A model generated the notes under the pieces. That model had not been told where the DNA came from and searched no databases. It worked only from the letters and a program-made list of their open reading frames with translations. The position numbers and the translations under genes were made by a program. Shown one piece after another: positions 1 through 12,437 of a stretch of 64,000 nt of DNA. Each line of letters opens with the position of its first letter. Positions within the stretch are counted from its first letter, which is position 1. This DNA is from Apiosordaria backusii (lineage: Eukaryota; Ascomycota; Sordariomycetes; Sordariales; Lasiosphaeriaceae), in assembly GCA_030549205.1 (NCBI GenBank), contig JAUKTV010000023.1:186001-250000 (forward strand). Direction: 5' to 3'.

Positions 1-181
1 CCATTCCCCAGTATAAAGAGACTCTTCTCTTCCCTCTTTTCCACCGAGTTCTCCCTCTCCAAAACAACAACAACAACAGCAACGTTTGCAGCCATCCCAT
101 ACCAAGGCTGGCGCACCACTCTTGTTGCCCATTCCACTCACAGAACCTCATCTCTCATTCAAATCCTCAAGTGCAGTCAAC

Positions 182-999
182 ATGAACCTTCGCCTCATCA
201 CCAGTGCCCTCGTGGCCTCTCACGTCCTCGCTTTCGGCATCAATGCCGCCGACGACATCAGCTCTGCTGGTTCAGCCATCCAGGCCTTCAACACCACCTC
301 CAATTCCACGTCCTTCGTCGGCAACGGGGACACGATTTACACGACAAACTGGGCTGGCATGACACTCAGCAGAACCCCCGACGTCCTGATTTCCTCCGTC
401 CAAGGGAACTTCACCCTCCCGACCATCGCCCCCACGGACAAGCTCCAGTACGTGGAACTCACGGTTGGCATCGACGGCTCTTTTGACTGCAACACCTCCT
501 TCATCGTCGCCGGCATCGCGATCAAGAACAACGCTGGCCAGCCTACGCCTCTCTCCTATCGCCCCTTCTGGAAGTTCAACACAGGGGTAAAGAACATTGT
601 CGACCCGTTTGACCTGGCCGCCGGGGATCAGATTGGGGTTCAGATCACCGTCAAGTCGAAGACGACGGTGAGCATCGAGTTCTACAATGCCAGGACAAAG
701 GCGCGTTATGTAACCGATTGGACGAACGAGAAGGGCTTGTGTCTGCTCAATGCGAACTGGTTGGTTCAGCGCGCAGACGAGGCGGACGTGCCCCCAATTG
801 GGCGGTGGTGTTCACGGGGAGGCAGTGGGGTACTAACGATGGGAAGGTGTTCACTGCAGGGCAGAATCAGGGCCCGGCGACGGAGCATCTGGTTCAGATG
901 ATGGTCGAAAAGACCAACTGGAAGAGCGTGGTGTGGTGCTACATGGCTGGTGATAGGGAGCCCGTGAAGGGTCTGAGGTGCAACCGGATGGCTGACTAA
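182..999 (+). pseudogene. Peptidase G1 (eqolisin)-like secreted protein, frameshifted
   Basis: The start at 182 gives a clear signal peptide (about residues 1-22) and then a G1 peptidase-like fold: NWAG at residues 56-59, a VGIDG segment, and a NANWLV segment near residue 215. In the active family (scytalidoglutamic peptidase, aspergillopepsin II) the catalytic Gln lies in an LQTG-like motif and the catalytic Glu in AEW. Here those positions read IVAG and ANW, so both catalytic residues appear replaced and protease activity is unlikely. The frame changes at a run of five C (791-795). One extra C would join it to a downstream frame with PNWAVVFT, matching the family strand that follows the Glu; that frame ends at 999. 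Either a real -1 frameshift or an assembly error. The family call rests on motif memory. Confidence 0.6.
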
Positions 1000-1308
1000 G
1001 GTTTTGAACTGCATGTTGGCAACAGGACATCTGGGAGTCCGCAACTACGGGGATATTCGGTCAATTCTGAGTTGGTGAGGAATATCAAGGATCGTGGCAT
1101 CGGATAAGCTTGGAATTGGTTGCCTGTACCCAGCTGCTTAGGTGATGGGCTACAGAAACGGTGTCTCCCAAGAGGAAGATAGCAAAGAATAACGGTTCCC
1201 CGTCCTCAATTATGCAATATCTTGACTGACCCGTGAGTGCTTGACTTGTCTGACTCCTAGCCCACCTTTGCCCGTGCCGTGACGATCGTCTCTCCCCCAC
1301 TACCTCGA
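1000..1308. other. Intergenic, nothing recognised
   Basis: I see no supported gene here. It lies between the peptidase-like gene and the 3' end of the DUF3176 pseudogene. Confidence 0.4.
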
Positions 1309-3338
1309 TCAAACTGGACCATCACGTTTTTGGCACTCTTTTTCAACCGTTGCTCTGTATCCCTGTCCTCTGTGACTGGCCTTTTCATGGATGTCAACTT
1401 CATACTCGAAAATCTGAGAGCCGCGCTTTATCGATACCTTGTTGCTGCTCCCATCTTCTTCCCAACCTGGAATTCTATGCTTGAGCAATGCCAACGCCGA
1501 GCTCTTGTACAAGGGCTCGTCCTTGGTCAACAAGACCGTCGTGATAAACAACCCCGTAGCAAGGAGCGTTCGACAAGAAACAGAGTCAACCAGGGCCACT
1601 GGACTTGTATGTATGCCTCGTCAGCAAACACGTCCCCCGGAATCAAGGTCAAGTTTGCGTTATCTGCTGGATTCCTGGCGCGCATCTGCGTGAAAACAAT
1701 GGCTGTGATGTTCAAGGTAAGGTTACTGAGATCTGTATTGGCCAAGTAATCATTGAAAGGGAGGAGCAAGTTGAGCCCAGTCATTGGCCTGTCACTCAGC
1801 CCGGCCACGCCGAACCCAACATGATCATAGCCCACTGATTTGACATCGAGCAGAAATCTGAAGGTCCTGAAGATGTCTTCGGATACAGCCTCTATCATTG
1901 TATACTCCTGCCCGTTGTCATCTTCTGCTGAATATGTCAAAGCTGTGTGTTACTGAAGTGGTTGAGTGAACAGCGTTGGTTTGATGGAATCAGGGAACGA
2001 GATCTTCTTGCGGACTGGCTTGACTGGTATAGCGGTGAAGTTGCTGGTTGTTGTGTTCAGAACACCCGCAGTTAACTGGTCATTATGGAAGGTTTATTGA
2101 CACCAGTAGAAGGTAGATTGGTAAAGGTGAATGCGTCCGCCGTCTGGTCTCCAAAGGCCGTCGCTTCGTGCAACAGAGAATGAAGCGGATGTTCCGCCAA
2201 TGGAATCATACTGGCTCGATATGCTGGATGTGAAAAAGGTAAAGCCCGCAACCTGCGACCATGGTAGGTTTGAGGGTAGACGCCACTGAAACTGAAGTCG
2301 AGTGGGCCGTCTCTGGGGTTGCGATTGGGAAATTCAACCTCGCTGTTGTCCAGTCAATCAGTCGTTGTCGAAAATGACGTGCAGGGGAATATGCGAGACT
2401 TGCCATGTGCCATTCCGCCCATTCTCGCTTACAGCGCAGGTTGGTGTCAATGTATCGGTGAGGTTTGCAAAGCCCAAGGGTGGTGGCCACTGGCCAGGAG
2501 CATCGTGAGGCGTTGGATGGGCAATGAAATGTTGGGGGTGTGATTTGCCCAAACATTCCATTGAGATATGCGACCCTAGCTAGGGCATGGTTGATACTGA
2601 AGTCGTTGTCTTGTTTCGATCTCTGGCCTTGGAATTGTCATTCAAAGCAAGTCATGGGTCAGCGTTCGCTCGCCCGCTGATTCGAAAGGAAGCTGAATTG
2701 ACGGCTTTATCTGTGCTCATCCGCAGCATACAGCCTTCTGACACATAGACATTGGCGACCCCTAGTTCAGCAACTACTCCGTCAAGCTTCACCTCCCTGC
2801 TGGAAAACTTGAGCACTTGTTGTGTGCTGGGCTCGATACCCAACGCCAGTATTGTAATCAGCGACAATAGCAATGCAGTGTATGCAGGTGATCTGACCCT
2901 GCCAAAGAAAACGAAAGCACCCCAGAGTCCTCGACTGGCTTCATCACATATTTGCATGTTTCGAAGTGGGCGTTCGCCGGTGTAAAAGTGCCACCACTTC
3001 AGCTGACCCAAGCAGGCTGTGATGGCCACCATCATGGAGGACTTACCGAGAGTTGTGAAAATGGATATCAGGGCGTTGGGCTGAATAGTCATCGACCATG
3101 CGTCTAATGCTAAACCATCGGCCCTGCTCAGGATGGCAACCACTATCGTGGCGCAGAGAATGCAGAGAATGGTGACGATTACGGCGCGAATCTCCCACCA
3201 CCACCATCCACGGCGAGCCTGGGATTTGGCATGGCCGTCCCTGAGAAAGATTAGTAGGGGCTCGTTGAATTCTTTGAGCTTAGGGCACTCACTGTAACTG
3301 GCTGTAAGAACCGCGTTGTTGCCGCATTCTTCGTTCAA
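1309..3338 (-). pseudogene. DUF3176 membrane protein, decayed
   Basis: Read from 3338 downward. The N-terminal part has WWWWEI followed by hydrophobic segments, a GQLKWWHF-like loop, an ASRG motif and a second membrane stretch ending in EPSTQQVL, all typical of fungal DUF3176 proteins. A probable first intron has a GTGAGT donor and TTTCTCAG acceptor near 3300-3240. Further on (about 2540-2400) a family-like CPSNASRCSWPV segment continues only in another frame. Around 2100 the family's WC-x-TF segment is cut by an in-frame TAA. The C-terminal transmembrane part, with QWPWLTL and then TTVLLTKDEP and KSSALALL, is again split between two frames near 1570. Several frameshifts plus a stop make this a broken gene. 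The family's function is unknown. Confidence 0.7.
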
Positions 3339-3925
3339 TCCAGCCCCCGACCACCTGACCTACGAAGGTAACCGCCTGTGTATATCTCGAACTAAAGGGA
3401 GCTGGAGATGCCACAGATGGAATTTCATGCTCTTTTGTGTTGCATCATCCCTTGCACCTAAAATCTCTCCTTTTGTGCTACATCACGCTCGGATCAAAAG
3501 TCGTCTACATCGCACTTGTTGCTCCAGGTCAAGGTTTCGGGGTGCTGTGGCGCTGTGCATGCTCTTGGATCCTGATTGGATCACTCGCGTTGTTGATATG
3601 GCCATAAATTGTTACTTGGAGGCGAAGAATGTCTTGCAAGGGCTGCTTGAGTGGAGTGGTTGATGTTGCAGCACATGAAAAAGGAGGTGGCATTGGAGAC
3701 TGGTGTTCAGGAGACAAAATGATTGATCAAACCTCGCATCTGGTACCTTCCCTTTCCGTCTCTGAACGCGATGTCCACGAGTCAAAGTGCCAACTGCTGG
3801 CAACTTCGAATTATGTACAGCTGTCAGTGGAGTGGGTGCAGCGCACAAAAGATGTGAGTTCATTACCATCACAGTATTTGTAGGGACCCAACAAGATCTC
3901 AGTATCCAGCTCACTCGACTTTTCA
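3339..3925. other. Intergenic region, nothing recognised
   Basis: Open frames occur on both strands, but none has a recognisable motif or a convincing start and splice context. It would hold the promoter of the DUF3176 pseudogene and the 3' flank of the nucleoside hydrolase gene. Confidence 0.4.
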
Positions 3926-5233
3926 TTACACCTCGCCCCCAACGCCAAGCTCAGCGCAGCTCCTCGGCGGAAACTGGACTACCCTCTTGATCATCTCCGC
4001 TACTTTCGTGTCATTAACCTTGTTGATATACCTTACTGTCCTCAAACCCGGTGGCATGAGCGCAGCCTGATACGGGCGGATATACCCATAAAAGGGGGAG
4101 TGAAACGACGTGTCGACATCCACATACACTAATCTCACAGCCTCGGTCAGCAAAACATCATCACGCCTTCCAAGCACCACGATGCGAGAGCTTACCTTCC
4201 ACCTCCTCTAACACAACCCCCTCACGGTCCACCATTACACACGCCGCCGTCTCATCCCAAAACGGCAAAAAAGTAGGCTGATTCGCCCTAACCAGCCGAC
4301 TAAGCGGGTTGTCATTCACAGCCACCAGCTCATCAAGAAACGCCTGATCAGGTATTACCCCATTAGCAGAATTAGCCACCAGCGTGATATTCGGGAAATC
4401 CGCCGTCAGCACAATCTTGGCTGCTTCAGGATCGACCACAAAATTGATCTGTTTCCCCTCTCATGTTAGCCACAATCCCTCTCTCTCTCGCTCTCGAAGA
4501 TCAGCACCATAACTCACATCAGAAACCAAATCCGCCCTCAGCACATCCCCTATTGCCTGTTCCAAAAACCGATCTACATACCCCCCATAATATACAACCC
4601 ATCAGTATTCTTCGCAAAATCCGGATCCAGCCTCACCGCAAGAGCAATATTCGTCAAGCTCCCCCCCGAGAATATCTTCACCCGCCCTGGACTCTCCCTC
4701 ACAGCCCTCACCATAAACTCCGCCGCCGAACCCTCAGCAAAACTCCCATTAGGATAACCATAATGCTGCTTCAGCGTAAACGCCTCCCTCACCACCCTCC
4801 TCGGATCACCAGAAGTGGGATCGTTCCCCAGTTGTTCATTCGTTTTGTTTTCTTTCGCAAACACACCTTTCCAGGGTAGCTCCCCGTGGAGGAGCTCGTA
4901 CGTCTGGAAGGTGTGCGCCGTCTGCAAAAGGGGGTAGTCGGACCCCTTGTAGACGGGAATACAAGATGATAGGGAGGCGATTTCGAGGGAAGCGAGGGCG
5001 TGGAGGCCGGTTTGGAGGGCCCAGGAGTTGGCTGTGTCTGAGGCTAGGCCGAGGACGGTGTAATTGTAATGCAGGGGGAGGAGGAAGGCGATGAAGGCGG
5101 TGGGGTTCCAGTCGTTGTCGAGGATTACTTTGGGTCTGGTGGAGTTCGGATGCTTCGGGGAGGGCGGGGAGGGGTGGGAGGAGGCTGAGGATAGCAGGAG
5201 GGTGATGATGAGAGGGATTTTAGGGGGTACCAT
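3926..5233 (-). CDS. Secreted inosine/uridine-type nucleoside hydrolase, four exons
   Basis: Model: 5233-4582, 4549-4518, 4448-4196 and 4128-3926, 379 residues; phases join cleanly and donors are GTATGT, GTGAGT and GTAAGC. The ATG at 5233 gives a hydrophobic signal peptide. Family hallmarks are VILDNDW near the N-terminus, LGLASDTANSWALQ, IPVYKGSDYPL, LHGELPWKG, GSLTNIALAVRLDP, MGGG, NFVVDPEAAKIVLTADFP, and a closing VYVDVDTSF segment. These enzymes cleave the N-glycosidic bond of nucleosides to release base and ribose. In classical members the N-terminal motif is DxDxGxDD and binds Ca2+. Here the second Asp pair reads Thr-Ala, as I recall for a secreted fungal subgroup, so the substrate or mechanism may differ. 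The family call is firm; the exact reaction is not. Confidence 0.85.
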
Positions 5234-5659
5234 GGTGACTGATGTCAGTGGGCAAGAGTTTGTAGAAACAATATCACGATCAAGGGGGAGTGTGTAAGGT
5301 AGGCAAAGGATGTTGAGTGAAATGAGCGGGAGGATGAGATATTTCTTGATCTTACGACCATAGCACGGAGTGCGAAGCTGATATGCATGTAAGAGCGAGA
5401 TAAGCAACACCCCAGTAGCGATGAGATAATCAAGCAAACTGCTAGGATGATGACGAGAGGGCTTGAAAAAAGAAATTCTGGTCTTGTTCGAGCTGCAGTG
5501 GGCTGAGTCAGAGTTCCCTGCTACCTATCGTGATTCTCGTGCATATGCATGGACAATGGGCTGATGTAGCCACCGGCCATATCCCGACAATGTCCAGCAT
5601 TCGCTTGAAGGAAAGAGACAATGCAATGCTATTGGTCTATCCAGATGTCTATGCTGCTC
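5234..5659. other. Promoter region of the nucleoside hydrolase gene
   Basis: About 425 bases upstream of the hydrolase start and downstream of the transporter stop. An open frame extends upstream of the chosen start to 5437, but it would add about 68 residues before the signal peptide and is probably not coding. Confidence 0.4.
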
Positions 5660-7813
5660 CTAATCAAGCACCGATGCCAAATCAAAAGGCTGATCATTTC
5701 TAATAATGTAAATCTCTCCAATCAACACGGCACATCCCACGCTCATGGCAATGGCAATGATAGGAAGGTTGACCCGCGCAAAGTCAAGTCGCCTGACATG
5801 TATGTGCTTCTTGGCCAAGATATCCCGCCAGAGCAAACCCGCAAGAGACGCGCTGATGGCTGTGCTGAACGCCCCGTAGTTCACACCAAGGGCCATGCTG
5901 TAAATTGTAGCGTAATATGTTCTGTTACTGATGGGGATCCCATTGAGATCATGTATCCGGAGCCACTGTTGGATAATACGTGATAACAAGATGGTGGTTC
6001 CGATGTTGGTGCCCGAGAACTGTTGGATGCCAAGTCAGTGAGAATCCACGTAGGTTGCGGCCAGCCGCCATCACTTACGTTGCAAAGAATGACCGAGAGA
6101 AAGCCCATGCCTCCTATGGCACCGACTGTCCCCGTCTTAGTCACCCAATGATCCCATCCGTTGGCGAATACCTCGACCCAGCCCTTTGTGACCAGCGCCT
6201 GCACCAGAATGAACATGGCGAATGCAAATGGAATCAGCGCATAAGGTAGATGCGATAGAACCGCGGTGGCAGTGGGGAAAGTCTCCTGTGACCACCTGTA
6301 TGCATCCCTGGCAATTGACGATAGTGTTCGTTGGTCTGGGTTGCTGGATTTGGCCACAACTTCCGTCGTTGGTGTATCTTTCTCCGTTGAAGCCTCCTTC
6401 TTCTCATCAGTTGTGGTGCTCTGGGACTTGACGAATTCCGAATCGCTTCCCACCCCAGGGGCATCGTTCCCAGCGACAGTCACCACTTCTTCCCCTCCTT
6501 GGAACACGGCAAGTTCCATTTCTTCCCTCTGTATCCGCGCTTGCTCAGCTTTTGCCTGTTCAACCTGTTCCCGACCCTCTCGAGCAATTTCCCGCGTCTC
6601 GTTGCGATGAAGCCAGCCAAATGACAGATCCCACACCAGCATAATGAAGGCTGCCGGTAATGTCACCCAATAGACTTGCAGGACAACCCCACCTGGGAGG
6701 CTTGATGATGCGGCATTGAGAGATAACACTGAAATCAAAGCCAAAGCCATGATGGCTGCGCCGAATCCCGCACCCCTCTTGTCCAGAAAGGGATTCATGA
6801 TCTCTTCAAGAGAAAGAAGCTTCCCTTGCTCCCCTGGCTCGTCCTCTTGTTGCTCTGCAGTTCCTCTCGCATTGGGAATGTTGGGATTGACCGGTTTCTT
6901 GCCCTTTGCCTCCTCTGGCAGTTCGTGCATTTTGATCTCGACGGGGATCAGGGATTCGCTGGCGAAAACGATATACAGCAGGAATGGGAAGAGCACAATG
7001 GCTGTGATGATCACAGGAACCACCATATTGGCTGTATAGTCGATGAACCGAATTTTGAAAGCACCAGCCAAGACCAGATTGGTCGGATTCGAAGACACGA
7101 GGATGGCGGAGGCAATGTTGGCTACGGCAAACTGGGTGTAGATCCACGCCCTGGGATGGACGATGTTGCTTGAAACGCGCGTCATGTAGGCCAAGAAAGC
7201 CGTCCCGGATAGGATGATGGGGTCATTCCCGACGAAACTTCCTATGCCGAAAAAGAAGAGGTAGAGATAGAAGAAGAGGCGGTGCCCGACCTTCCCTCCC
7301 CATTGGAGCACCCTGAAGGCCAAATATCTGATTAATCCAGAAGCGTCGATTGAGATGGCGATATATGCCAACGTGATGAAAAAGACCATGATATCGATAG
7401 GGTGGATATGGTCTGCCCCAACGGTCCCTTGTTTGATTTCATCGCGGCCGATGGCTTGTATGGCCAGAAGAAAGAGATCCGCGATTACGGGTGCGGTCAC
7501 AATGTTCATTGAGAGCCGTAACCGCACCCATGATAAATTTGTCTTTCCATTCTGGTGGCGAGGCGAAATGATGCGCATGGAGCTTAGCGCATCTAGAAAA
7601 CCGTTGTGAAGCCACCGCGGAACGTAGAAGGGGATATGGAAGGGGAATAGAACCACAACATCTAATTAAAGTTGGATTAGTTGGTACTCTACCCATATCA
7701 GTTGTGAGTGGTATAAACTTACTGGTGATGACGAATACAATGAGGGTCACGATTGACCGCCACTCACTGATGGAATGGTTGCCACTATTGCCCGAGTCCG
7801 CCGTGGTCGCCAT
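5660..7813 (-). CDS. Citrate/arsenite-type anion transporter (ion transporter superfamily)
   Basis: Model: 7813-7723, 7661-6079 and 6019-5660, 677 residues; introns have GTAAGT donors and TTAG/ACAG acceptors. About 11-12 hydrophobic segments are visible. Two diagnostic repeats are FVGNDPIILSGTAFLAYM with ILVSSNPTNLVLAGAF in the first half, and ILCNFSGTNIGTTILLSR with ALGVNYGAF in the second. These NP-T-N and GTN-G motifs belong to the citrate-Mg/ArsB/NhaD-like permease fold. The halves are joined by a long cytoplasmic loop (about residues 330-460) rich in Glu, Gln and Lys. It probably sits in the plasma or vacuolar membrane and moves an anion with H+ or Na+; the substrate cannot be read from sequence. 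It is divergent with the membrane-protein gene at 8731. Confidence 0.85.
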
Positions 7814-8730
7814 TTTGTCAACGCACCGTGGTCAGCAGTCACCACGCCAACGACATGTCAAAAAGGCAAAAAGGGGAAACCAAACAATCACTGAAGTTTG
7901 GGGAACATGTTGAAAATATTTTCTGGTAGCAGAGCCCCAAAAGCCTGGCTGGAAGAGTATCGTTGCGGGGCGGTGGAGACACGTGCAACGTTGAGTGGCT
8001 GTCAATTTATTCGCCCACTAGAAAATCGGCGCGGCGCTGGCTGAGTCCTGCGGGACTGTACTAGATACATCCTGTACCTAAGCGGGGCGGGCTACCATTC
8101 CAGCGCCTTTGCACCTGGTTTTTCCGACGCCGCAAGAGACCGAGAATCAAGCATCGCCGACTACCACATCGGGAACCGATTGTTCAAGAACGCTAAGCAC
8201 AGCCACCATGCGGGGGATTCCTACCACCACTATCGCGCTATCAAATGCGAGAGATACGACAACATCGACCACCCGACAGCCAACATTCGAGCAACGATCT
8301 TCGGGCATGGCCACATGGAGATATCGGCAGGCTCGCCCTCTCATAGGCACAAGCCCAAACCGGCAAGACGACACGTGAGGCATCAGACAGCCCTGCTTTG
8401 CGGGAATAGCAGGTGCATCGCGAGATGACTCTGTGAAGTTGTGTTGTGCTACCACACCGAGACAGCGGGTCACGATCCTGATCCCCCCGCCCCGCCAGCT
8501 GCCGACTTCCTCTTCTGATTCACCGACGTCCTTAAAGCCGTCAAGTCCTACGCGTCAACCATGAGGCTCTATTGGCACCGCCTGCATGATAACCAGACGC
8601 ACTTCCTCCAAATGGCGCTATCATCTTCTCCTCTTTTTCTTTCATCTGTTTCTGCGAATCCAGCCACTACGAATCTGCCTTGATGCTTCGCTTCTTCTAG
8701 ACGAGCTTATCCTTCTGGCACTGCAAGGAC
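7814..8730. promoter_or_regulatory. Divergent promoter region between transporter and membrane protein
   Basis: About 0.9 kb separates the two divergent starts. Short open frames run through 8109-8473 but show no family motif. The last 200 bases before 8731 are pyrimidine-rich, as fungal 5' leaders often are. No specific factor site is claimed. Confidence 0.4.
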
Positions 8731-10629
8731 ATGCCTGCGCTTCCACCATTCTCACACGTTTATGACCTCGTTGCCCGCAATAGCACCACCGAAGTTGCGG
8801 TACCAGCGCTTGCAGCTGCCGTGAAAGTCATAGAGACCCCTGCGAGAGTTGTGTGCTCGTGGCCTGTGTCTGGACAATATGGACCTGGGAGTAGAATACT
8901 GTACGTATTTTTTTCGCAACTGGCACAATGATAGGTCACTAACATGTACATCGCTTGTCAGGTACTACGTCCTTGTTGCAGCTTGTGTGCTTGCCAGAAA
9001 GACGGAATGGCTTCGAAACGCTTGCCTGGCTGCGGCCTTGATCTTTCCTGCGGTTGCTGCTGTTCACGCAGTAGCGCTGGCCGCGTTGCATGTTCCAACC
9101 GCCGTTGACATGGACATCTATGGCGCTTTTCAGTTCTGCTCCATCGGCATCCTTACAGCCCCTATTACAGTCAGATTGTCAACTACATACTTCAACAACC
9201 CCGGTCGGAATACCATCTTCCTCTGGGCTGGCATCATTCTTGTCGGTCTGTTGGCCTTGACTGTCGAATTCTTCCGGTCGGAGGCAGTGGCATGTGATAG
9301 TGACGAGTCCTTCTTCACTTACGGCGTAAGCTTATGTGGTTTGACATGTTCTATCGAGGACGGACCATATTCCCCGATGCGACGCGGGTCTGCGGACGAA
9401 ATCTACGTCATTCCCGAACCTACCGTCATGACCTTTGGCACTGCCACCCTCTTTTGCGCCGCCTGTTGCATTCCTGCCATCCTCTCAATGGTGTCAATGT
9501 GGGATAAGATCCTTAAGGTCAATTGGAAGGAACGGTTTGGGGAGACATACACCGATAAACCAGAGGAGGGAACCAATGGCGCCACCCCTGAGCGGATGCA
9601 CAGGGTAAACAGTATCATCCGGGGTTTTCTAAGTGTCGTCGAAATTCCCGTGTTTGGGGCTGCTGTGGTTGCAATTCTTGTCGTGGGGGAATTGAACTTC
9701 TGGAGTGATCCAGTTAGCTGGCAGACAGAGCCTATGGCCAACGTTGGTACGAATTTGATATCCCATTTATGGTCAACCCCAGCCAGCCTCGTTACTAACA
9801 TTCATTATCAGGTCAATGGGCGCCCATCGTCGCATCAGCCTTTGCTGCCTGTGGCTCGCTGTACATGCTCCTGGCAGAGGAGATGATCGCTTCAGAGAAC
9901 CCCATCCCTGACCACTGCAACTGTTCTCACCACCATGATGATTTCACCGCACAAAACCAATTATTCATCAGCCAGTCTGGTCCTGGACGCATTAGCGAAG
10001 ACAAACTCTCGGACGCTCCCAATTCACCTGATGTGGGGAGGAGAAGACGCAAGATTGCGAAAGGGTTGAGTGCCGTCAGCCGTGCATTTGGCACCGCAGC
10101 ACCTCAGACCTTCGATGATTCCGAGTTCCAGCACGGCAAAGCAAGCGAATACCCACTGGTTCCAGGAGAAGAAGAGCGTCATCCAAATCTAAGGCGAATT
10201 CAGGACATATACAATAATTCGCCCCGACCAGAAGATGATGAGCGAGGGCGACGCTCAAGGGCAACCAGCTTCACGGGAAGCATCGCTGGCTTCACCAGGC
10301 CCAGTCCACCGTCATCATCAAGAGGTTTATCACCACACCCGACTTCGCGGCCAGAACTGAGTGCAACATCGTCCTTGCATATCTTGCCAGCAGGCTCTTC
10401 CAGGCCTGATGTCAGCGGCGGGCCTTCCGGCAGGGCATCTCACGACTCGGGTCCTCGTCATAATGATGACCCGAACGCCATATCGCCTTCAGCCAAACCT
10501 GGCACCTCTGTTACCATCCAAGCGGGCGGATTCAACTCACCTTCGATCGTCGTGTCTGCTGAAACCGAACCAATAGGGATCCTGCCACCGCCTCCCGTGC
10601 ACAAACCTCCATCTTCAGCACGATTTTAA
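8731..10629 (+). CDS. Fungal seven-helix integral membrane protein with long cytosolic tail
   Basis: Model: 8731-8900, 8962-9746 and 9812-10629, 590 residues; donors GTACGT and GTACGA, acceptors GTCAG and ATCAG. After a short extracellular-like N-terminus there are about seven membrane segments: YYVLVAACVLA, LAAALIFPAVAAVHAVALAA, IYGAFQFCSIGILTAPITV, TIFLWAGIILVGLLALTV, FGTATLFCAACCIPAIL, VFGAAVVAILVVG and VASAFAACGSLYMLLA. A Cys-bearing loop, CGLTCSIEDGPYSPMRRGS, lies between helices 4 and 5. The last 230 residues are hydrophilic, rich in Ser, Pro and Arg, and look disordered. I recognise this layout from uncharacterised fungal membrane proteins and cannot assign a function; a receptor or scaffold is possible but unsupported. 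Confidence 0.8.
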
Positions 10630-11797
10630 ACTTCGACATCTTTCAGAGTTAAGACGATGAATTTACGAGACGACGATAGACATATAACTTCACATGATAC
10701 ACGGCATACTTCGCAGTATTGATTGGTAATTGGCGTTCAGGACGGGACAGAAGGAATTATGTGTGGGCGTTTTCGGTTTTTCTAATCATTTTCTTTCTAT
10801 ACAGAACAACAACTCCAATGGGAAAGGGCCTTGGACAAGTTGTTGAATGATGGGGTTCTACATGTATGTGTATCAAGACCAATCGATAGCAGGGTTATGC
10901 ATAACTTATGAATCATATCGCGTTGCCGGTACTGGAGGTCATCCCTAATAGCCTCGAAGTGCGAGTTATAAAGATTCCAAGCTAAGAGCACCAACTTAAA
11001 GCATCTCATCGGTTGCCCAGACCGGACAGGCACCTAAACTGCGGCCGTTACCTTTTCAGAACCAGCCTTTCTTCACGACCAGTGTAATCGTGTATCCTCA
11101 GTACTGGTGTCATGCAAAGTGACACTCCTAGCCGCAAATCGTTCACACAATCGTATTCAGATCCGAGGTCCCTCCTTCAATCTCGTTTAATCCCATGTCA
11201 TCATCAACGTTGAGAAGGCCTCCAGGCTAAGGAACGGTTCCGCAACCCGCTGTCCGGTTGGAACCTAGCCGCTAGCATCTTTTTGCCTTTGGCTTCAGAG
11301 TGCCGCCGTCTCAGCCCTGTCCGGGATTTCAGAAAGAAGCACTTGCCAAGCAGGTCGCTGTGCCTGTTCATCTCCACTTCCCCCTGTTCAGACAGTGAGG
11401 GCCAATCACCAACCGAATCATTTGCAGAAACTTTGCGTAAGACGGTGAGATGTTGTTGGTGGAAACTGCGTGGCTTGCTAGGGTGTGAGGCCAGGTAGGG
11501 TAAAGAGCCAAGTCGCAGAGCCAGCCACATGCGGGATGTGGGCGTCTTGGCTGCAAGTTGGTCACCCAGCTCATCTTATTCGGATGCTAGGATCACAAAG
11601 TGAGGGGGATGTGCTGATATAAATGTGTGAAAAGGCCTTCATCACTGATCTGCCTCTTGCCGTTCCATTCTCAGCAACCGTCTCACCAGGACTAGTTCTC
11701 GTCACTCTTTCTCTTTTTCTGTTCCACTCCCAGCAAAACAAGTGATACCCGGCCTTCTTTACGCCACACATACCTACACCTTATTTTCTAATTCACA
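10630..11797. other. Intergenic region, nothing recognised
   Basis: About 1.2 kb with only short, motif-free frames on both strands. The last 100 bases before the PLAC8 start are pyrimidine-rich with CAAG and ACAA-type leader sequence, so this end is the likely promoter and 5' leader. Confidence 0.4.
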
Positions 11798-12437
11798 ATG
11801 TCTGCTCCCGCCCCCCAAGCCACCGCTACCGCCGCCGCGGCACCTTCTACCCAGGCCACAGGCCCCATCTCCGACGCCGACGTCGCCCAGTGGAAGGAAA
11901 AGTTCAACAAAGTCCTCGCCGCCCCCTCGGAGCACTTCAACTCCAAGTCCCCCGCCACCGCCCAGCCATGGACCAACAACTTCTGGCACTTCTTCAACCC
12001 GCTTGAGACATGTCTCATGACCTGGTGCTTGCCGTGCGTGGTGTTTGGGAGGACGCATCACAGGGTGAATAAGAGTGCTAGTTTGAATGGTTATGAGCCG
12101 ATTAATACTTCGGTGAGTTCAAAATCTTTCCCCTAAACAATTCCTCGAGGATCTAGTGCTGACACGAAGATAGTGCCTTCTCTTCTGCGGTTCAGGGGTA
12201 GTCTGCATGCAGTGGCTCCCCATGGCGATTCAGAGAGCGGATTTCAGGGCAAAGTACAACCTGCAGGGGAGCTGCGCGGTGGATGTCGCGCTGGCTTGCT
12301 GCTGCGGGTGCTGTGATATTGTGCAGATGGATAAGGAGGCTGAGTTGAGGGCTGCGGGGGAGCAGAGTCAAGCTGGGATTCAGGAGCAGTATAAAGTGGA
12401 GGAGGTTATGGTTGTGCCTGGGGAGCAGAAGCAGTAG
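11798..12437 (+). CDS. PLAC8-family cysteine-rich protein
   Basis: Model: 11798-12112 and 12174-12437, 192 residues, one intron (GTGAGT donor, GATAG acceptor). The N-terminal 25 residues are Ala/Thr-rich. The PLAC8 domain begins near residue 60 with FWHFFNPLETCLMTWCLPCVVFGR, whose Cys-x4-Cys-x2-Cys core is diagnostic. It continues across the intron with a hydrophobic segment, then NLQGSCAVDVALACCCGCCDIVQMDKE. PLAC8 proteins are small membrane-associated proteins linked to cadmium resistance in plants and size control. In fungi the role is mostly unknown. The membrane-associated double-Cys pattern is complete, so the protein is probably functional. Confidence 0.9.

Noticed and set aside
3316..3663. 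Plus-strand gene overlapping the DUF3176 start
   Set aside because: No motif, no splice context, and it overlaps the N-terminal coding part of the opposite gene.
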